The translations under genes were made by a program, and so were the position numbers. The notes below the pieces were generated by a model that saw nothing but the letters and a program-made list of their open reading frames with translations, was not told the DNA's origin and searched no databases. A DNA stretch of 64,000 nucleotides from Providencia vermicola (lineage in GTDB: Bacteria; Pseudomonadota; Gammaproteobacteria; Enterobacterales; Enterobacteriaceae), in NCBI RefSeq assembly GCF_020381325.1, contig NZ_JAGSPI010000011.1, positions 142,418-206,417 on the forward strand. Direction: 5' to 3'. Shown one piece after another: positions 31,650 to 42,084 of this stretch; positions within the stretch are counted from its first letter, which is position 1; each line of letters opens with the position of its first letter.

Positions 31650-31946
31650 TTACTCAGTTACTTCGCCATCCTGCGATGCAGGTGCACCCGAATGGTAATT
31701 ACCGTTACCTGCGCTACCACCTGTTGTACCACTGTGGTGAGAAACAGGACGTGCAGGGACGACAGTAGAGATAGCGTGCTTATAAACCATCTGGCTAACT
31801 GTGTTTTTCAATAAAATGACAAATTGGTCAAAAGATTCAATTTGCCCCTGCAATTTGATGCCATTAACGAGATAAATAGAGACCGGAACCCTTTCACGAC
31901 GTAATGCGTTCAGGAACGGATCTTGCAAAGATTGCCCCTTAGCCAT
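31650..31946 (-). CDS. hfq: RNA chaperone Hfq
   Basis: Hexameric Sm-like chaperone that promotes sRNA-mRNA pairing. It has 98 residues: the conserved Sm1/Sm2 core ([38 protein letters not shown]) and a shorter, Gly/Ser/His-rich disordered tail than E. coli (102), ending in an acidic DGEVTE. It is encoded between miaA and hflX, the usual arrangement. Confidence 0.98.
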   Translation of the reverse strand: MAKGQSLQDPFLNALRRERVPVSIYLVNGIKLQGQIESFDQFVILLKNTVSQMVYKHAISTVVPARPVSHHSGTTGGSAGNGNYHSGAPASQDGEVTE

Positions 31947-32053
31947 TCTATGTTTTCCTTATTTTGTTGTTTTTAAAAGAGAATCTTTATGATTCCAAAA
32001 AGTAACTACTCAAAAATTGCGCTTAACGTTCTAATTGTACACAAACATCAGTC

Positions 32054-32995
32054 CTATGCACGTACTACCTGCATAACTGTGTCAAGCGCCTGCTGAGGTT
32101 GCTCACTATCTAACCACTGAACATTATCCCAGCTTCTTAACCAGGTAATCTGGCGTTTTGCCAATTGGCGTGTTGCACAAATTCCCCGATAAACCATTTC
32201 ATCATGGCTAATTTCGCCGTCCAAATATGACCACATTTGCCGATATCCCACACAACGAATGGCGGGAAGATCAACATGTAAATCACCTCGGTGGTAAAGA
32301 GCACGCACTTCCTCTTCAAAACCAGCGTCTATCATCAGATGAAAGCGTTGTTCTATGCGTTCATGTAAAATTTTACGATCTTGTGGCGCAATAGCAAACT
32401 GAAACACATTATAAGGCAATTCTTCCCCTGCTGTTTGTATCATTTCAGTCAAAGTTTGTCCTGAAATGAGATATACCTCTAAAGCACGGGATAATCTTTG
32501 TGGATCATTCGGGTGGATCCTAGCCGCTGCAACAGGATCAACCTCCGCTAAACGGCGATGAATTTCACTCCATCCATGTTCTTGCGCTATCTGTTCTATT
32601 TGGGTACGCACATTTGCATCAGCAGAAGGCAATGGTGAAAGTCCTTCTAACAATGCTTTGAAATACAACATGGTACCGCCAACAAGTAACGGTATTTTAC
32701 CCTGAGCAGTAATCTCACTCATTACTTTTAATGCGTCACGACGAAAATCAGCAGCAGAATAAGGTAGAGCTGGATCGAGAATATCAATCAAACGATGAGG
32801 GGCTTGGCTGAGTTCCTCGGCTGTTGGCTTTGCTGTACCAATATCCATTCCACGGTAAATTAACGCCGAATCGACACTAATAATTTCCACAGGCAAATGC
32901 TTGCGAAGTTCTATCGCTAAAGCGGTTTTACCTGAAGCAGTCGGCCCCATAAGGAATATTGCATCAGGTTTTTTCTGAGTTACTAAATCACTCAT
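32054..32995 (-). CDS. miaA: tRNA dimethylallyltransferase MiaA
   Basis: Adds a dimethylallyl group to N6 of A37 in tRNAs reading UNN codons. It has 313 residues (316 in E. coli). The P-loop GPTASGKT lies at residues ~17-24, with the conserved [16 protein letters not shown] and the C-terminal [10 protein letters not shown] and [13 protein letters not shown] blocks. Its start overlaps the mutL stop by 8 bp, so translation is coupled to mutL. Confidence 0.97.
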   Translation of the reverse strand: MSDLVTQKKPDAIFLMGPTASGKTALAIELRKHLPVEIISVDSALIYRGMDIGTAKPTAEELSQAPHRLIDILDPALPYSAADFRRDALKVMSEITAQGKIPLLVGGTMLYFKALLEGLSPLPSADANVRTQIEQIAQEHGWSEIHRRLAEVDPVAAARIHPNDPQRLSRALEVYLISGQTLTEMIQTAGEELPYNVFQFAIAPQDRKILHERIEQRFHLMIDAGFEEEVRALYHRGDLHVDLPAIRCVGYRQMWSYLDGEISHDEMVYRGICATRQLAKRQITWLRSWDNVQWLDSEQPQQALDTVMQVVRA

Positions 32996-34943
32996 TTGTT
33001 AGTGTAGCTACCACGGATTGTAAATTAATTAATTGTAATAATGTTGGTGGGGGATTTTTTACCCACTGCGGACAAATCCGCTCAACATCAGCCAGCAATT
33101 GAACAGCCTGCGCTAAACTCCAACTTTCTTCCGTTTTCACCTGTGAAACCGCTTTGGCTAGCCATTGTGCGATATCTTGTTGTGTGATGCTTTCTTTTGT
33201 CGATAAAAAACCGATCAAATCTGAAAAAAGTTGCGATAAATTTTGTGTTCTTAATGGTAACGATACCGTATGAATTGTTACTTTTCCATGAAATATCGTG
33301 GCTTCGATACCAAATATTGCCAATTGTTCCTTGTACCGCTGTAAAACCTCTATTTCATCGTTTTTAAGTGACAATTTTAGCGGTATCAAAAGAGGTTGTG
33401 GCTTGAGGTTTTCACCCTCTGGCGACAATTGCGCTAATTTCAATAAATAATTAGCTTCCGTTAAGGATAACAGGATTAGTCCCAACGAAGACTCAATTAA
33501 TGCAAAGTTTTTTGAGTAAATTGTCAATACTTTACCAAAAAGGTAGTTATCCGCATTTTTTGCTACAGGTTGTGAAGAAACTTGAAGCGTATCCACAGGT
33601 TGGCGCTCAGGAAAAAGCGGTTTTTTCTCCGTTTCAGGAACTGGAATTGACATCAAGCTTTGGTAAAGGCCTCCCGCTTTTTTATCGTAGTTAGTGCCGT
33701 AGTTTTTCTGCTCTACATTCCCGACAAATTGTGATGCAGGTTTGTGCATGGAAGAACTCGATGTCGCCGTGCTTGCAGGCTTATAAGCGACCTGTGGTTC
33801 ACGAGCGGTTCTCTCAGCTTGTGGCGATAATTCGGTATAATTTGGTTTCGAAGCTGGTGTTGGGGGAGAAAAATAATTCCCTCCCGCTGAAGACCGGTTT
33901 TCGAGCTCAGCATGCACTGGCTCTATTCCTGGCAATTCACTTATTGATGCCGCTTCAAGGAGTACTGTACGCACGGCTTGATAAATAAAATCATGCACTA
34001 ACCGCGCTTGATGAAAACGTACCTCATGTTTCGCTGGATGGACGTTTACATCCACTTGTTTCGGATCAATGGTTAAATATAAGACATAAGCGGGCTGTTG
34101 ATTGTCTTCTAAATAACCTTCAAATGCTTGGCGGATAGCATGGTTAATTAACCGGTCGCGCATCATCCGTCCATTCACATAGCAATACTGAGTTTCACTC
34201 ACAGGGGTATTCGATGGGGAAACCACCCAACCTTTAATTGCAAGGTCGCTATGCTCCCAAGACAACGCTAATGCGCCTTGCATAAAGCCTGTACCGCAAA
34301 TAGTCCCAAGCCGCCTTTCTTGTTGCACTTCATCATGGGCAGCACGGTACTGCTTCACCAGTTTTCCGTTATGAGTCAAATTAATAGACACATCAGGGCG
34401 CGACAATGCAATGCGGCGAACCACTTCATCAATATGGCCAAATTCGGTTTTTTCAGTGCGCATAAATTTGCGCCTTGCGGGGGTATTATAAAAGAGATCG
34501 AGGACTTCAACCGTCGTACCATTAGGATGCGCTGCAGGCTTTACCGTGACTTCCATATCCCGCCCTTCAGCGTAAGACTGCCACGCTTCGGTTTGGTCCG
34601 CGGGTTTTGACGTCAACGTTAATCGTGAAACAGAGCTGATGCTCGCTAATGCTTCACCGCGAAAGCCCATACTCATAATGGCTTCGAGATCATCGAGCGT
34701 CGCAATTTTACTGGTCGCATGGCGCGCAAGGGCGAGGATTAATTCATCTTTGTTAATCCCACAGCCATTATCACGAATACGGATCAGTTTCTCTCCACCC
34801 CGCTCAATATCTATATCAATACGCGTTGCCTTGGCATCAAGGCTATTTTCAACCAGCTCTTTTACGACAGAGGCAGGCCTTTCAACGACTTCACCTGCCG
34901 CAATTTGGTTCGCTAATTGAGGAGAGAGAATATGTATTGCCAT
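32988..34943 (-). CDS. mutL: DNA mismatch repair protein MutL
   Basis: GHKL ATPase that links MutS mismatch recognition to MutH, UvrD and other repair steps. It has 651 residues: an N-terminal ATPase domain with [15 protein letters not shown] and [10 protein letters not shown], a transducer domain, a variable proline/serine-rich linker (about 340-460) and a C-terminal dimerisation domain. No endonuclease DQHAAHERI-type motif is seen, as expected for a species using MutH. The ATG at 34943 lies 7 bp after AAGGAG. It is flanked by amiB and miaA in a tight operon. Confidence 0.97.
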   Translation of the reverse strand: MAIHILSPQLANQIAAGEVVERPASVVKELVENSLDAKATRIDIDIERGGEKLIRIRDNGCGINKDELILALARHATSKIATLDDLEAIMSMGFRGEALASISSVSRLTLTSKPADQTEAWQSYAEGRDMEVTVKPAAHPNGTTVEVLDLFYNTPARRKFMRTEKTEFGHIDEVVRRIALSRPDVSINLTHNGKLVKQYRAAHDEVQQERRLGTICGTGFMQGALALSWEHSDLAIKGWVVSPSNTPVSETQYCYVNGRMMRDRLINHAIRQAFEGYLEDNQQPAYVLYLTIDPKQVDVNVHPAKHEVRFHQARLVHDFIYQAVRTVLLEAASISELPGIEPVHAELENRSSAGGNYFSPPTPASKPNYTELSPQAERTAREPQVAYKPASTATSSSSMHKPASQFVGNVEQKNYGTNYDKKAGGLYQSLMSIPVPETEKKPLFPERQPVDTLQVSSQPVAKNADNYLFGKVLTIYSKNFALIESSLGLILLSLTEANYLLKLAQLSPEGENLKPQPLLIPLKLSLKNDEIEVLQRYKEQLAIFGIEATIFHGKVTIHTVSLPLRTQNLSQLFSDLIGFLSTKESITQQDIAQWLAKAVSQVKTEESWSLAQAVQLLADVERICPQWVKNPPPTLLQLINLQSVVATLTNE

Positions 34944-34954
34944 CACTCAACTCC

Positions 34955-36241
34955 TTATTTTGGTGCTGCCTGAATCGGGTTTGCAAGGAAGTATTGGCGA
35001 AGCCCTAAGTGAATGGCCTCAGCCACCGCATCTTGGAATTCATTGGATTTGAGCAATTGCTCTTCCGCTGCATTACTAATGAAGCCCGTTTCGACTAATA
35101 TCGAAGGGATATCAGGAGAACGCAAAACACCAAGGCTGGCATGTTCTGGTGTTTTCTTATGGATATTACCCACTTTTCTCAGTTGTTGGATCACTTGAAC
35201 CGCGACATCATATCCCACACGTTGAGAGTGACCGAATTGTAAATCTAATACGGCTTGGCTTAAATAAGGATCCGCACCACTCAGTGCATCTCCTGCTCCA
35301 CCTAATAATTCAGATTGTTTTTCACGTTGTTCTAACCAGTTACCTAACTCACTGTTTGCACGGCGATTTGATAATACCCAAACAGAGGCACCCCGTGCGC
35401 TGCTATTAGGTGCTGAGTCCGCATGGATGGACACCAACATGTTCGCGCCTTTTTTACGAGCGACATCAGAGCGTCCACTAACAGAAATAAAATAGTCGCC
35501 ATCACGCGTCATAGCGGGTTTGAACATAGGGTCAGCTTCGAGGCGCCGATAGAGTTTTTTTGCAACGCTCAGAGTCACATCTTTCTCTTTATAACCATTT
35601 TTCCCAATCGCGCCAGGGTCTTTACCACCATGCCCTGCATCAATAGCGATCACCACCTGTTTGCTGCCTTTAGGCATATTTTTGTATTTGGTAGATGCGG
35701 GTGTTGAAACGGGGGCTGGATTATTCATTTTTAACGGTTTGTCCTGTGTGTTATTCACCACAGGGGTAACATGATTATTGGTGCGATTATATGAAGCAGA
35801 GTTGTTCGTATTCCCCGTTGAGATTGTCAGTACTAGTTGATATTCCCCACCCACTTGCTTTAGGGTAGCTTTGGTTTTTGCTGCGCGAGATAGCTCCATC
35901 ACCAGACGTTTGTGTTGGTTGTCCGAAGGTTGGCTTGAACGCACCACTTTTACCAAATCCCCTGCGGGGACTTTCAAAGGCAGGCCAAGGATCTCACCTC
36001 GTTGCTTTACATCAACAACGAGTCGCTCAGGTGAATGCAAGGGAAAATAAGAGTAATCAGGCTTCCCATCAATAAAGCTTAGCGTAACCTCAGCTTGTGA
36101 TGGACTATTATTCACTTGAATATTAGACAGTGTTGCAGCTTGTGCTTGCACAGCAAAAAGCCATGCGAATGAGAGCATAAGTAAAACAAAAGCTGTCAAA
36201 AAACCCTTTCTGGTTATTCTGTGCATTGATGCATTCAACAT
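34955..36241 (-). CDS. amiB: N-acetylmuramoyl-L-alanine amidase AmiB
   Basis: Periplasmic zinc amidase that cleaves septal peptidoglycan during daughter-cell separation, activated by EnvC. It has 428 residues. A signal peptide (to about residue 35, ending QAQA-A) is followed by an AMIN domain (~38-130) and an Amidase_3 catalytic domain (from ~200) with zinc ligands in [21 protein letters not shown] and SIHADSA and catalytic Glu in LVETGFIS. The ATG at 36241 is preceded by AAGGAA at ~10 bp; another in-frame ATG five codons on is possible. It has no LysM domain. Confidence 0.95.
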   Translation of the reverse strand: MLNASMHRITRKGFLTAFVLLMLSFAWLFAVQAQAATLSNIQVNNSPSQAEVTLSFIDGKPDYSYFPLHSPERLVVDVKQRGEILGLPLKVPAGDLVKVVRSSQPSDNQHKRLVMELSRAAKTKATLKQVGGEYQLVLTISTGNTNNSASYNRTNNHVTPVVNNTQDKPLKMNNPAPVSTPASTKYKNMPKGSKQVVIAIDAGHGGKDPGAIGKNGYKEKDVTLSVAKKLYRRLEADPMFKPAMTRDGDYFISVSGRSDVARKKGANMLVSIHADSAPNSSARGASVWVLSNRRANSELGNWLEQREKQSELLGGAGDALSGADPYLSQAVLDLQFGHSQRVGYDVAVQVIQQLRKVGNIHKKTPEHASLGVLRSPDIPSILVETGFISNAAEEQLLKSNEFQDAVAEAIHLGLRQYFLANPIQAAPK

Positions 36242-36255
36242 GAGCAATAAGTTCC

Positions 36256-36720
36256 TTAGAATTGGGGTAATGCTTCTAACAACGACTCCCCATTTGCAGA
36301 CAAAGCAACGATGTGAGCCTGACGCCCTTCATCTTGATATGTGAGATGGAGCTCAAGATCCGCTTCAGGTAAAAAACCTTTACCTTGTTGCGGCCATTCA
36401 ACTAAGCAGATCGAGTTTTCAGAAAAATAGTCACGAATACCCATAAATTCAAGTTCTTCAGGATCTGCTAGACGATAGAGATCAAAGTGAAAAACATAAC
36501 GATCCGCTAATTCATAAGGTTCAACCAGTGTGTAAGTTGGACTTTTTACATGGCCTTGATGACCCAATGCTTGTAAGAAACCACGACTAAACGTGGTTTT
36601 TCCCGCACCGAGATCACCATACAAGTGAATGACCACACCTTGATGGCAAGCACCTGCAATTGCGCGACCAAGCGCAACAGTTTGCGCTTCATCAGCAAGT
36701 TGTATTCTACGTTCTTTCAT
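36256..36720 (-). CDS. tsaE: tRNA t6A threonylcarbamoylation ATPase TsaE
   Basis: ATPase subunit of the TsaB-TsaD-TsaE complex that makes N6-threonylcarbamoyladenosine at A37 of ANN-decoding tRNAs. It has 154 residues with P-loop GDLGAGKT at 35-42, the [11 protein letters not shown] switch and [22 protein letters not shown]. It lies 14 bp upstream of amiB and is the first gene of the tsaE-amiB-mutL-miaA string. In E. coli, nnr (yjeF) precedes and overlaps it; here there is no nnr and the 279 bp up to the divergent queG hold no gene. Confidence 0.96.
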   Translation of the reverse strand: MKERRIQLADEAQTVALGRAIAGACHQGVVIHLYGDLGAGKTTFSRGFLQALGHQGHVKSPTYTLVEPYELADRYVFHFDLYRLADPEELEFMGIRDYFSENSICLVEWPQQGKGFLPEADLELHLTYQDEGRQAHIVALSANGESLLEALPQF

Positions 36721-36999
36721 AGTGTTCTTTTATGGCATTATTGATGGGCTGTGTCGCCAAATTATTGTCTAATGACTGTTATCAGTATCCGAGAAGAAGT
36801 CTGTTTCCGTTCTTCCAAATATCATTGACTATATTAACCTAAGCGCCGTCATTTTTCTTAATTAACATTGCTGAAACTATCAGATCAGAAATATCTTATA
36901 ATAGATCTGAACACCGAAAGGCACTCTTTTCATCAATTTTGAGAAAAACCGCTTCCATGATAGAGTGCCAGCCGTTTTATTTTACTGTGACAGGATCTG

Positions 37000-38181
37000 A
37001 TGGCTGCATTTCTCGATCTCAACCTTCTCGCTCAACTTATCAAACAATGGGGCATTGAAGCAGGCTTCCAACAGGTGGGGATCTGCGATACTGACTTGTC
37101 TACAGAAGAGCCCAAACTACAGGCATGGCTTGATAATCAATACCACGGTGAAATGGCGTGGATGAAGCGCCACGGCATGATGCGTGCACGCCCCCATGAA
37201 CTTCACCCTGGCACTTTACGAGTCATCAGTGTTCGCATGAATTATTTACCCGCCAAAGCGGCGTTTGCCAGCACATTGAATAACCCTAAACTTGGCTATG
37301 TTAGCCGCTATGCCCTTGGCCGTGACTATCATAAGCTATTAAAAAAGCGCTTAAAAGTCCTTGCTGATCGTATTTTAGCTTACTGTCGTGAATTTGATGG
37401 TGCGATCCTTGCCGATGGGACAACCGTTGAGGATCTAAACTTTCGTCCATTTGTTGACTCTGCACCTATCTTAGAGCGACCTCTTGCCGTTAAAGCTGGT
37501 TTAGGGTGGACGGGAAAACACTCATTGGTATTAAATCGTGAAGCAGGCTCATGGTTTTTCCTTGGTGAGCTGCTGATCAATCTGCCTGTTCCTGTTGATA
37601 AGCCCATTGAAGACGATTGTGGCCGCTGCGTTGCCTGTATGACAACTTGCCCGACAGGTGCCATTGTTGAGCCCTATACCATTGATGCAAGACGCTGTAT
37701 TTCCTATTTAACAATTGAACTTGATAGTGCGATACCTGAAGAGTTTCGTCCATTAATGGGTAACCGAATTTATGGCTGTGATGACTGCCAATTAATTTGT
37801 CCATGGAACCGTTTCTCCCAACTCACTGACGAGGAAGACTTTAGCCCAAGGCAAGCACTACACACCCCTGAATTGCTTGAGCTGTTTGCATGGACTGAAG
37901 AAACATTTTTGAAGGTAACGGAAGGCTCTGCCATTCGTCGTATTGGCTATATTAAATGGTTGAGAAACATCAGTGTCGCACTGGGCAATGCGCCTTATCA
38001 AGATAGTATTGTGCTTGCATTACAAAATAGGTTGGGGATCAACGAAATGTTAGACGAACACTTTCATTGGTCTATACAACAACAGCTTAGTCGTCGCCTA
38101 GAGAATCAAGTAACAATTCAAACTTCACAACAAAAACGCCTTGTACGGGCGATTACTAAAGGTTTACCGCGCGACGCCTAA
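37000..38181 (+). CDS. queG: Epoxyqueuosine reductase QueG
   Basis: Cobalamin- and Fe-S-dependent enzyme that reduces epoxyqueuosine to queuosine in tRNA, the last step of the pathway. It has 393 residues (379 in E. coli). The N-terminal cobalamin-binding catalytic part (GRDYHKLLKKRLK; FVDSAPILERPLAVKAGLGW) is followed by two ferredoxin-type cluster motifs, CGRCVACMTTCPTGA and CDDCQLICPWN, and a C-terminal HEAT-like region. It is divergent from tsaE. Downstream is the DnaA-box region and the tRNA-Gly cluster, as in E. coli. Confidence 0.96.
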   Translation: MAAFLDLNLLAQLIKQWGIEAGFQQVGICDTDLSTEEPKLQAWLDNQYHGEMAWMKRHGMMRARPHELHPGTLRVISVRMNYLPAKAAFASTLNNPKLGYVSRYALGRDYHKLLKKRLKVLADRILAYCREFDGAILADGTTVEDLNFRPFVDSAPILERPLAVKAGLGWTGKHSLVLNREAGSWFFLGELLINLPVPVDKPIEDDCGRCVACMTTCPTGAIVEPYTIDARRCISYLTIELDSAIPEEFRPLMGNRIYGCDDCQLICPWNRFSQLTDEEDFSPRQALHTPELLELFAWTEETFLKVTEGSAIRRIGYIKWLRNISVALGNAPYQDSIVLALQNRLGINEMLDEHFHWSIQQQLSRRLENQVTIQTSQQKRLVRAITKGLPRDA

Positions 38182-38225
38182 AAAAAGGCCTGCCATATAA
38201 CTGAAATCTATAATTGTCAAATCGA

Positions 38226-38464
38226 TGTGAATAAAATAAAAAATCGCTTTGCAGACAATAGGTAAAGAATTTGCAAGTTATGCTTAGCACATTTTCAAAA
38301 AATAAATTCACTAACTATAAATCAACAAGTTACAAATGATTATTCTAGCTACCTTTGGCGGGTAGTACTGGAAAAATTGTGACGTTAGCTTGTGGATAAC
38401 TCTGTGCAATAAGTTATTTCAAATTGGCATATAGATGGGTAGCAACTCAACAGGCTGTGGATAA
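38226..38464. other. datA: datA-like DnaA-box and IHF element
   Basis: Three DnaA boxes lie in the same orientation: TGTGAATAA (38226-38234), TGTGGATAA (38391-38399) and TGTGGATAA (38456-38464); the latter two are perfect complements of TTATCCACA. Between the first and second is a full-consensus IHF site, AATCAACAAGTTA (38320-38332, pattern WATCAANNNNTTR). In E. coli the DnaA-ATP-inactivating locus datA occupies this very interval between queG and the glyVXY tRNAs and needs DnaA boxes plus IHF. The assignment rests on motif and place. Box number is lower than the five described in E. coli; further degenerate boxes may exist. Confidence 0.7.
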
Positions 38465-38864
38465 CTTTTTGATGCTGAATTGTAAAGAAAAATGCTGATT
38501 TTACGTTAACTAATCGAAAAAAGTTGCAAAAAAACCAGGTTAAAATGAAAATTTGCCTGAGTTAAATAAAAAACACATTTTTGTTTATTATTTAAACTTT
38601 TATCTTAAGAACATAAAAGCCTTTAGAATGCCCTATTGCTAAGGGGTGGCTATTCTATGGTGACCCGAAGTTGAATGCAAGCAAAAATCCAAATTAGATC
38701 CAAGAAAGATCGGCAAAGGAGCGTGGATCCTAGCTTAGCAAGGGTACCAACAATAAAATTACGTACAAAAAACCGTTAGATGAAATTAGTAATTTCACTT
38801 AGTACTAAAATATTATTTGGATTGAAATTATAAAGAAAAAATTGAGATGATATAAATAAGAGAT
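38465..38864. other. AT-rich gap with a possible closed RNA-like domain
   Basis: No coding potential is seen. Between 38631 and 38744 an inverted repeat, TTGCTAAG (38636-38643) with CTTAGCAA (38734-38741), plus flanking CCC/GGG, encloses about 90 bases with smaller pairing segments (GGGT/ACCC, ATCC/GGAT). This could be a small structured RNA or part of the datA-like region. No terminator for the tRNA-Gly transcript is obvious in 38780-38864. Confidence 0.35.
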
Positions 38865-38940
<76 letters not shown>

Positions 38941-38982
38941 ATTTGGTGGGTACTGCAATTTTACTAAAACACTAAGAAAGTT

Positions 38983-39058
<76 letters not shown>

Positions 39059-39098
39059 ATCACGAAAATAGTGCTTTAGCTAAAACATCAAGAAAGCT

Positions 39099-39174
<76 letters not shown>

Positions 39175-39238
39175 ATACCATTTCTGGATGTTTTCCGCGC
39201 CGATATTATGACAAAAACTTCATCGGTACGGGGAGCGC

Positions 39239-39266
39239 ATTATACGAAAAATTCAGAGACTAGCAA
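39239..39266 (-). promoter_or_regulatory. Stringent-type promoter of the tRNA-Gly operon
   Basis: On the minus strand TTGCTA (39266-39261), 16 bp, TATAAT (39244-39239), then a GC-rich discriminator GCGCTCCCC. The short spacer and GC-rich discriminator are typical of ppGpp-repressed stable RNA promoters. Confidence 0.8.
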
Positions 39267-39421
39267 GCCTTTGCACTCAAAATTTTTATTTTTTTGTTCG
39301 TTTGCCGACAAAATAGTCACAATGGTGATTTTATCAACACACGTTGTAAAAACCTGATTTCAATACATTAACATTGGTAACTTTTAAACTTTAGATGGGT
39401 TATACAATAGCAATTAACGGC

Positions 39422-39823
39422 TTACTTTACCCAATCCTCCAATCTTAGGCCATCAACTCTCTCAAACTCTCTGGTATTATTTGTCACTACAATCAAACCT
39501 TTACTTCTTGCATGTGCAGCAATATGCAAGTCATTTTCACCAATTCTCCGACCTTGCCTTTCAAGAGATGCTCTTATATCACCATAATGAAAAGCAGCTA
39601 AATCATCGTAAGGTAAAACCATTAACCGAGAAACAAAATCACTCACTACCGAAAGATTTTTGGCGGGATTCATACTTTTTTCCGCCCCAAAAACAAGTTC
39701 AGCTAACGTTATACTTGATATCGCTAGCTGGCTTGCGTACTGATTAAACTTAGGTAATAAGGATTCTGGACGGCGCTTTATCGTAAAAATAACAATATTT
39801 GTATCGAGTAAATATTTAATCAT
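39422..39823 (-). CDS. vapC: VapC-type PIN-domain ribonuclease toxin
   Basis: Toxin of a type II system, 133 residues. The PIN-domain acids are visible as Asp7 (YLLDTN), Glu42 (TLAELVFGAEKS) and Asp98 (GENDLHIAAHARSKG), and the C-terminus TNNTREFERVDGL matches the Shigella/Salmonella VapC type, which cleaves initiator tRNA-fMet in the anticodon stem-loop. The ATG at 39823 overlaps the vapB stop by 8 bp; a longer in-frame start upstream is rejected. The pair sits between the tRNA-Gly cluster and orn, where E. coli K-12 has nothing comparable. Confidence 0.93.
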   Translation of the reverse strand: MIKYLLDTNIVIFTIKRRPESLLPKFNQYASQLAISSITLAELVFGAEKSMNPAKNLSVVSDFVSRLMVLPYDDLAAFHYGDIRASLERQGRRIGENDLHIAAHARSKGLIVVTNNTREFERVDGLRLEDWVK

Positions 39824-40058
39824 CAAACGATTCTCTTTGTGTTGGAACCTGCTCTGCTCGTGATGATAAGAAGTCATCGGTTATTGCAGGTTCAGACAAA
39901 AAGAAGCTATCCCATGAATTTTGAACGGGTGTAATTATTCGTTCTTTGCCTTTCGCTCTAACAATGACATCCTTCACATCATCAGGAAAACGTAATTCAG
40001 CGGGTAAGCGAACATTTTGGGTACGATTACTCATAAAAACTTTACCATGCTGGATCAT
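39816..40058 (-). CDS. vapB: VapB-type antitoxin
   Basis: Antitoxin of 80 residues. The N-terminal AbrB/SpoVT swapped-hairpin DNA-binding domain (KVFMSNRTQNVRLPAELRF) is followed by an acidic C-terminus (about 50-80) that would block the VapC active site. The ATG at 40058 follows GAGGAGG at 5 bp. The promoter at 40091-40119 overlaps repeated TATAGC motifs, a probable site for autorepression by the VapBC complex. Confidence 0.9.
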   Translation of the reverse strand: MIQHGKVFMSNRTQNVRLPAELRFPDDVKDVIVRAKGKERIITPVQNSWDSFFLSEPAITDDFLSSRAEQVPTQRESFDD

Positions 40059-40090
40059 ATGAGCCTCCTCAACCAATGCAATATAGCATA

Positions 40091-40119
40091 AGTATATAGC
40101 AGTCTTGTTATTGTTGCAA
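40091..40119 (-). promoter_or_regulatory. Promoter and possible operator of vapBC
   Basis: On the minus strand TTGCAA (40119-40114), 17 bp, TATACT (40096-40091). GCTATA occurs twice with a 14-bp period over the -10 box, which may be the operator. Confidence 0.65.
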
Positions 40120-40157
40120 TATTGAGCAAAAAAGGTAAATCCTCAATTTTTTATATT

Positions 40158-40180
40158 AAAAAAACCGCCTCAAGGGCGGT
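40158..40180 (-). terminator. Terminator of orn
   Basis: ACCGCC (40164-40169) pairs with GGCGGT (40175-40180); on the minus strand a run of six or more T follows. Confidence 0.88.
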
Positions 40181-40199
40181 ATCTTCATTAGTTCAACAT

Positions 40200-40745
40200 T
40201 TATTCTTTGATAAATGTTTCTCGATAATAAGCTAGCTCAGCGACGGATTCGCGAATATCATCAAGCGCTTGGTGGGTATTTTTCTTCGAAAAACCCGTTA
40301 AAATTTCAGGCTTCCAACGACGAGCAAGTTCTTTCAATGTGCTCACATCTAAATAACGATAATGAAAATAACTTTCTAATTCAGGCATATAATTAAATAA
40401 GAAGCGTCTATCTTGCCCAACGCTATTACCACAAATTGGCGATACACCTTTAGGTACCCATTTCTCAAGGAACTCAATCGTAGCTAACTCTGCTTCACGT
40501 TCGCTTACTGTGCTTTTACGCACACGTTCAACTAAACCGCTTCCTGTATGCGTATTCACATTCCATTCGTCCATCAGAGCCAGTTGCTCATCCGTCTGAT
40601 GAACTGCAATCACAGGGCCTTCTGCTAAAATATTAAGATGGCTATCTGTTACAATGGTCGCAATTTCAATAATGCGATCACGAACGGGATCGAGGCCAGT
40701 CATTTCTAAATCGATCCAAATTAAATTATTCTCATTCTTTTGCAT
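40200..40745 (-). CDS. orn: Oligoribonuclease
   Basis: Essential DEDDh 3'-5' exonuclease that degrades dinucleotides and short oligoribonucleotides, including pGpG. It has 181 residues, exactly as in E. coli. The DEDDh acids lie in [13 protein letters not shown], the [12 protein letters not shown] region and [14 protein letters not shown] (His and Asp). The ATG at 40745 ([10 protein letters not shown]) is chosen; six codons further upstream are not conserved. It is divergent from rsgA with about 100 bp between. Confidence 0.97.
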   Translation of the reverse strand: MQKNENNLIWIDLEMTGLDPVRDRIIEIATIVTDSHLNILAEGPVIAVHQTDEQLALMDEWNVNTHTGSGLVERVRKSTVSEREAELATIEFLEKWVPKGVSPICGNSVGQDRRFLFNYMPELESYFHYRYLDVSTLKELARRWKPEILTGFSKKNTHQALDDIRESVAELAYYRETFIKE

Positions 40746-40849
40746 GATATACCCTAACTGCATTCTGTGAAGTTAAGGTATGATAGCACTCTTCATGCCT
40801 TAATGCGTGAGTGATATTCCAACGACAGCCAATAGCGAAGAGAGGACAG

Positions 40850-41902
40850 GTGGCTAAACAGAAACTTTCGAAAGGCCAACAGCGCCGAGTTCAAGAAAAT
40901 CATCAAAAAAGACTGAAAAAACAAAAAACAGTTGAAATCGATGATAGCCAATTAGGTGAAGCACAAGAAGGCTTAGTCATCAGCCGCTTTGGGCAACATG
41001 CTGATATTGAAGCGAACGACGGCACCATTCAACGCTGTAATTTGCGCAGAACTATTTCATCCCTCGTCACAGGGGATAACGTGGTGTGGCGCCCTGCGTT
41101 GAATACACAAACTGAGATCAAGGTTAATGGCATTGTCGAAGCTGTTCATGAGCGCCACTCTGTACTTACTCGCCCTGATTATTACGATGGTTTGAAACCA
41201 ATCGCTGCAAACATCGACCAAATTGTCGTCGTTTCTGCAATTTTGCCAGAACTTTCGCTCAATATTATCGACCGCTATCTTGTTGCCTGTGAAACAATTG
41301 GCATTCAACCGATTATCGTCCTTAACAAAGTTGACCTACTTGATGACGAAAACCGAGAGTGGGTGAGCGACTTGATGACAATTTACAGCGAAATTGGCTA
41401 CCAAGTATTAGAAGTCTCCAGCCATACTAATGAAGGAATGGAAGCGCTTACTAACGCGCTAGCAGGGAAAGTTTCAGTATTCGTGGGTCAATCAGGTGTC
41501 GGTAAGTCCAGCCTACTCAATACATTGCTACCACATAACGAAGAAACCATTTTAGTTAACGATGTTTCAGATAACTCCGGTCTGGGGCAACATACCACAA
41601 CGACTGCCCGCTTATACCACTTCCCACTCGGTGGCGATGTGATTGACTCCCCTGGTGTTCGTGAATTTGGTTTGTGGCATTTAACCACGGAACAAGTGAC
41701 GAAAGGATTTGTCGAATTTAAAGATTACCTTGGCGGTTGTAAATTCCGTGACTGTAAACATTTAGATGACCCAGGTTGTTTGTTACGTGAAGCCGTAGAA
41801 ACAAACAAAATTGCAGAATCGCGCTTTGAAAATTACCATCGCATCTTAGAAAGCATGGAACAAGTGAAGCCGCGCGGCAATTTCACTGGAAAAGAGAAAT
41901 AA
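40850..41902 (+). CDS. rsgA: Small-subunit biogenesis GTPase RsgA
   Basis: Circularly permuted GTPase that checks late 30S maturation. It has 350 residues, the same as E. coli. A basic N-terminus ([20 protein letters not shown]) and an OB fold are followed by permuted G motifs: LNKVDLLD (G4) before [12 protein letters not shown] (G1) and DSPGVREF (G3). The C-terminal zinc knuckle is [18 protein letters not shown] at 40850 after AGAGGA fits the family start; the in-frame GTG at 40811 lacks support. Confidence 0.95.
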   Translation: MAKQKLSKGQQRRVQENHQKRLKKQKTVEIDDSQLGEAQEGLVISRFGQHADIEANDGTIQRCNLRRTISSLVTGDNVVWRPALNTQTEIKVNGIVEAVHERHSVLTRPDYYDGLKPIAANIDQIVVVSAILPELSLNIIDRYLVACETIGIQPIIVLNKVDLLDDENREWVSDLMTIYSEIGYQVLEVSSHTNEGMEALTNALAGKVSVFVGQSGVGKSSLLNTLLPHNEETILVNDVSDNSGLGQHTTTTARLYHFPLGGDVIDSPGVREFGLWHLTTEQVTKGFVEFKDYLGGCKFRDCKHLDDPGCLLREAVETNKIAESRFENYHRILESMEQVKPRGNFTGKEK

Positions 41903-42084
41903 AGTTAGTAAGTACTTACGATTTTATTGCTCAATTCTTTGCTCTAATTGACGCTAATTTGCGCTAAATAGTTCAAGCTATCGCTGGGTAATAACCCCCT
42001 AACACGATAGTTTGAAATACAACGAGTAAACTGTGTACAATGGCGGCCTTTTCGCTAACATACCTTTAAAAATCAGAGGTTAAC

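Noticed and set aside
38226..38760. Chromosomal replication origin oriC
   Set aside because: Too few DnaA boxes, few GATC sites and no flanking mioC, gidA or dnaA; the queG/tRNA-Gly context fits datA instead.
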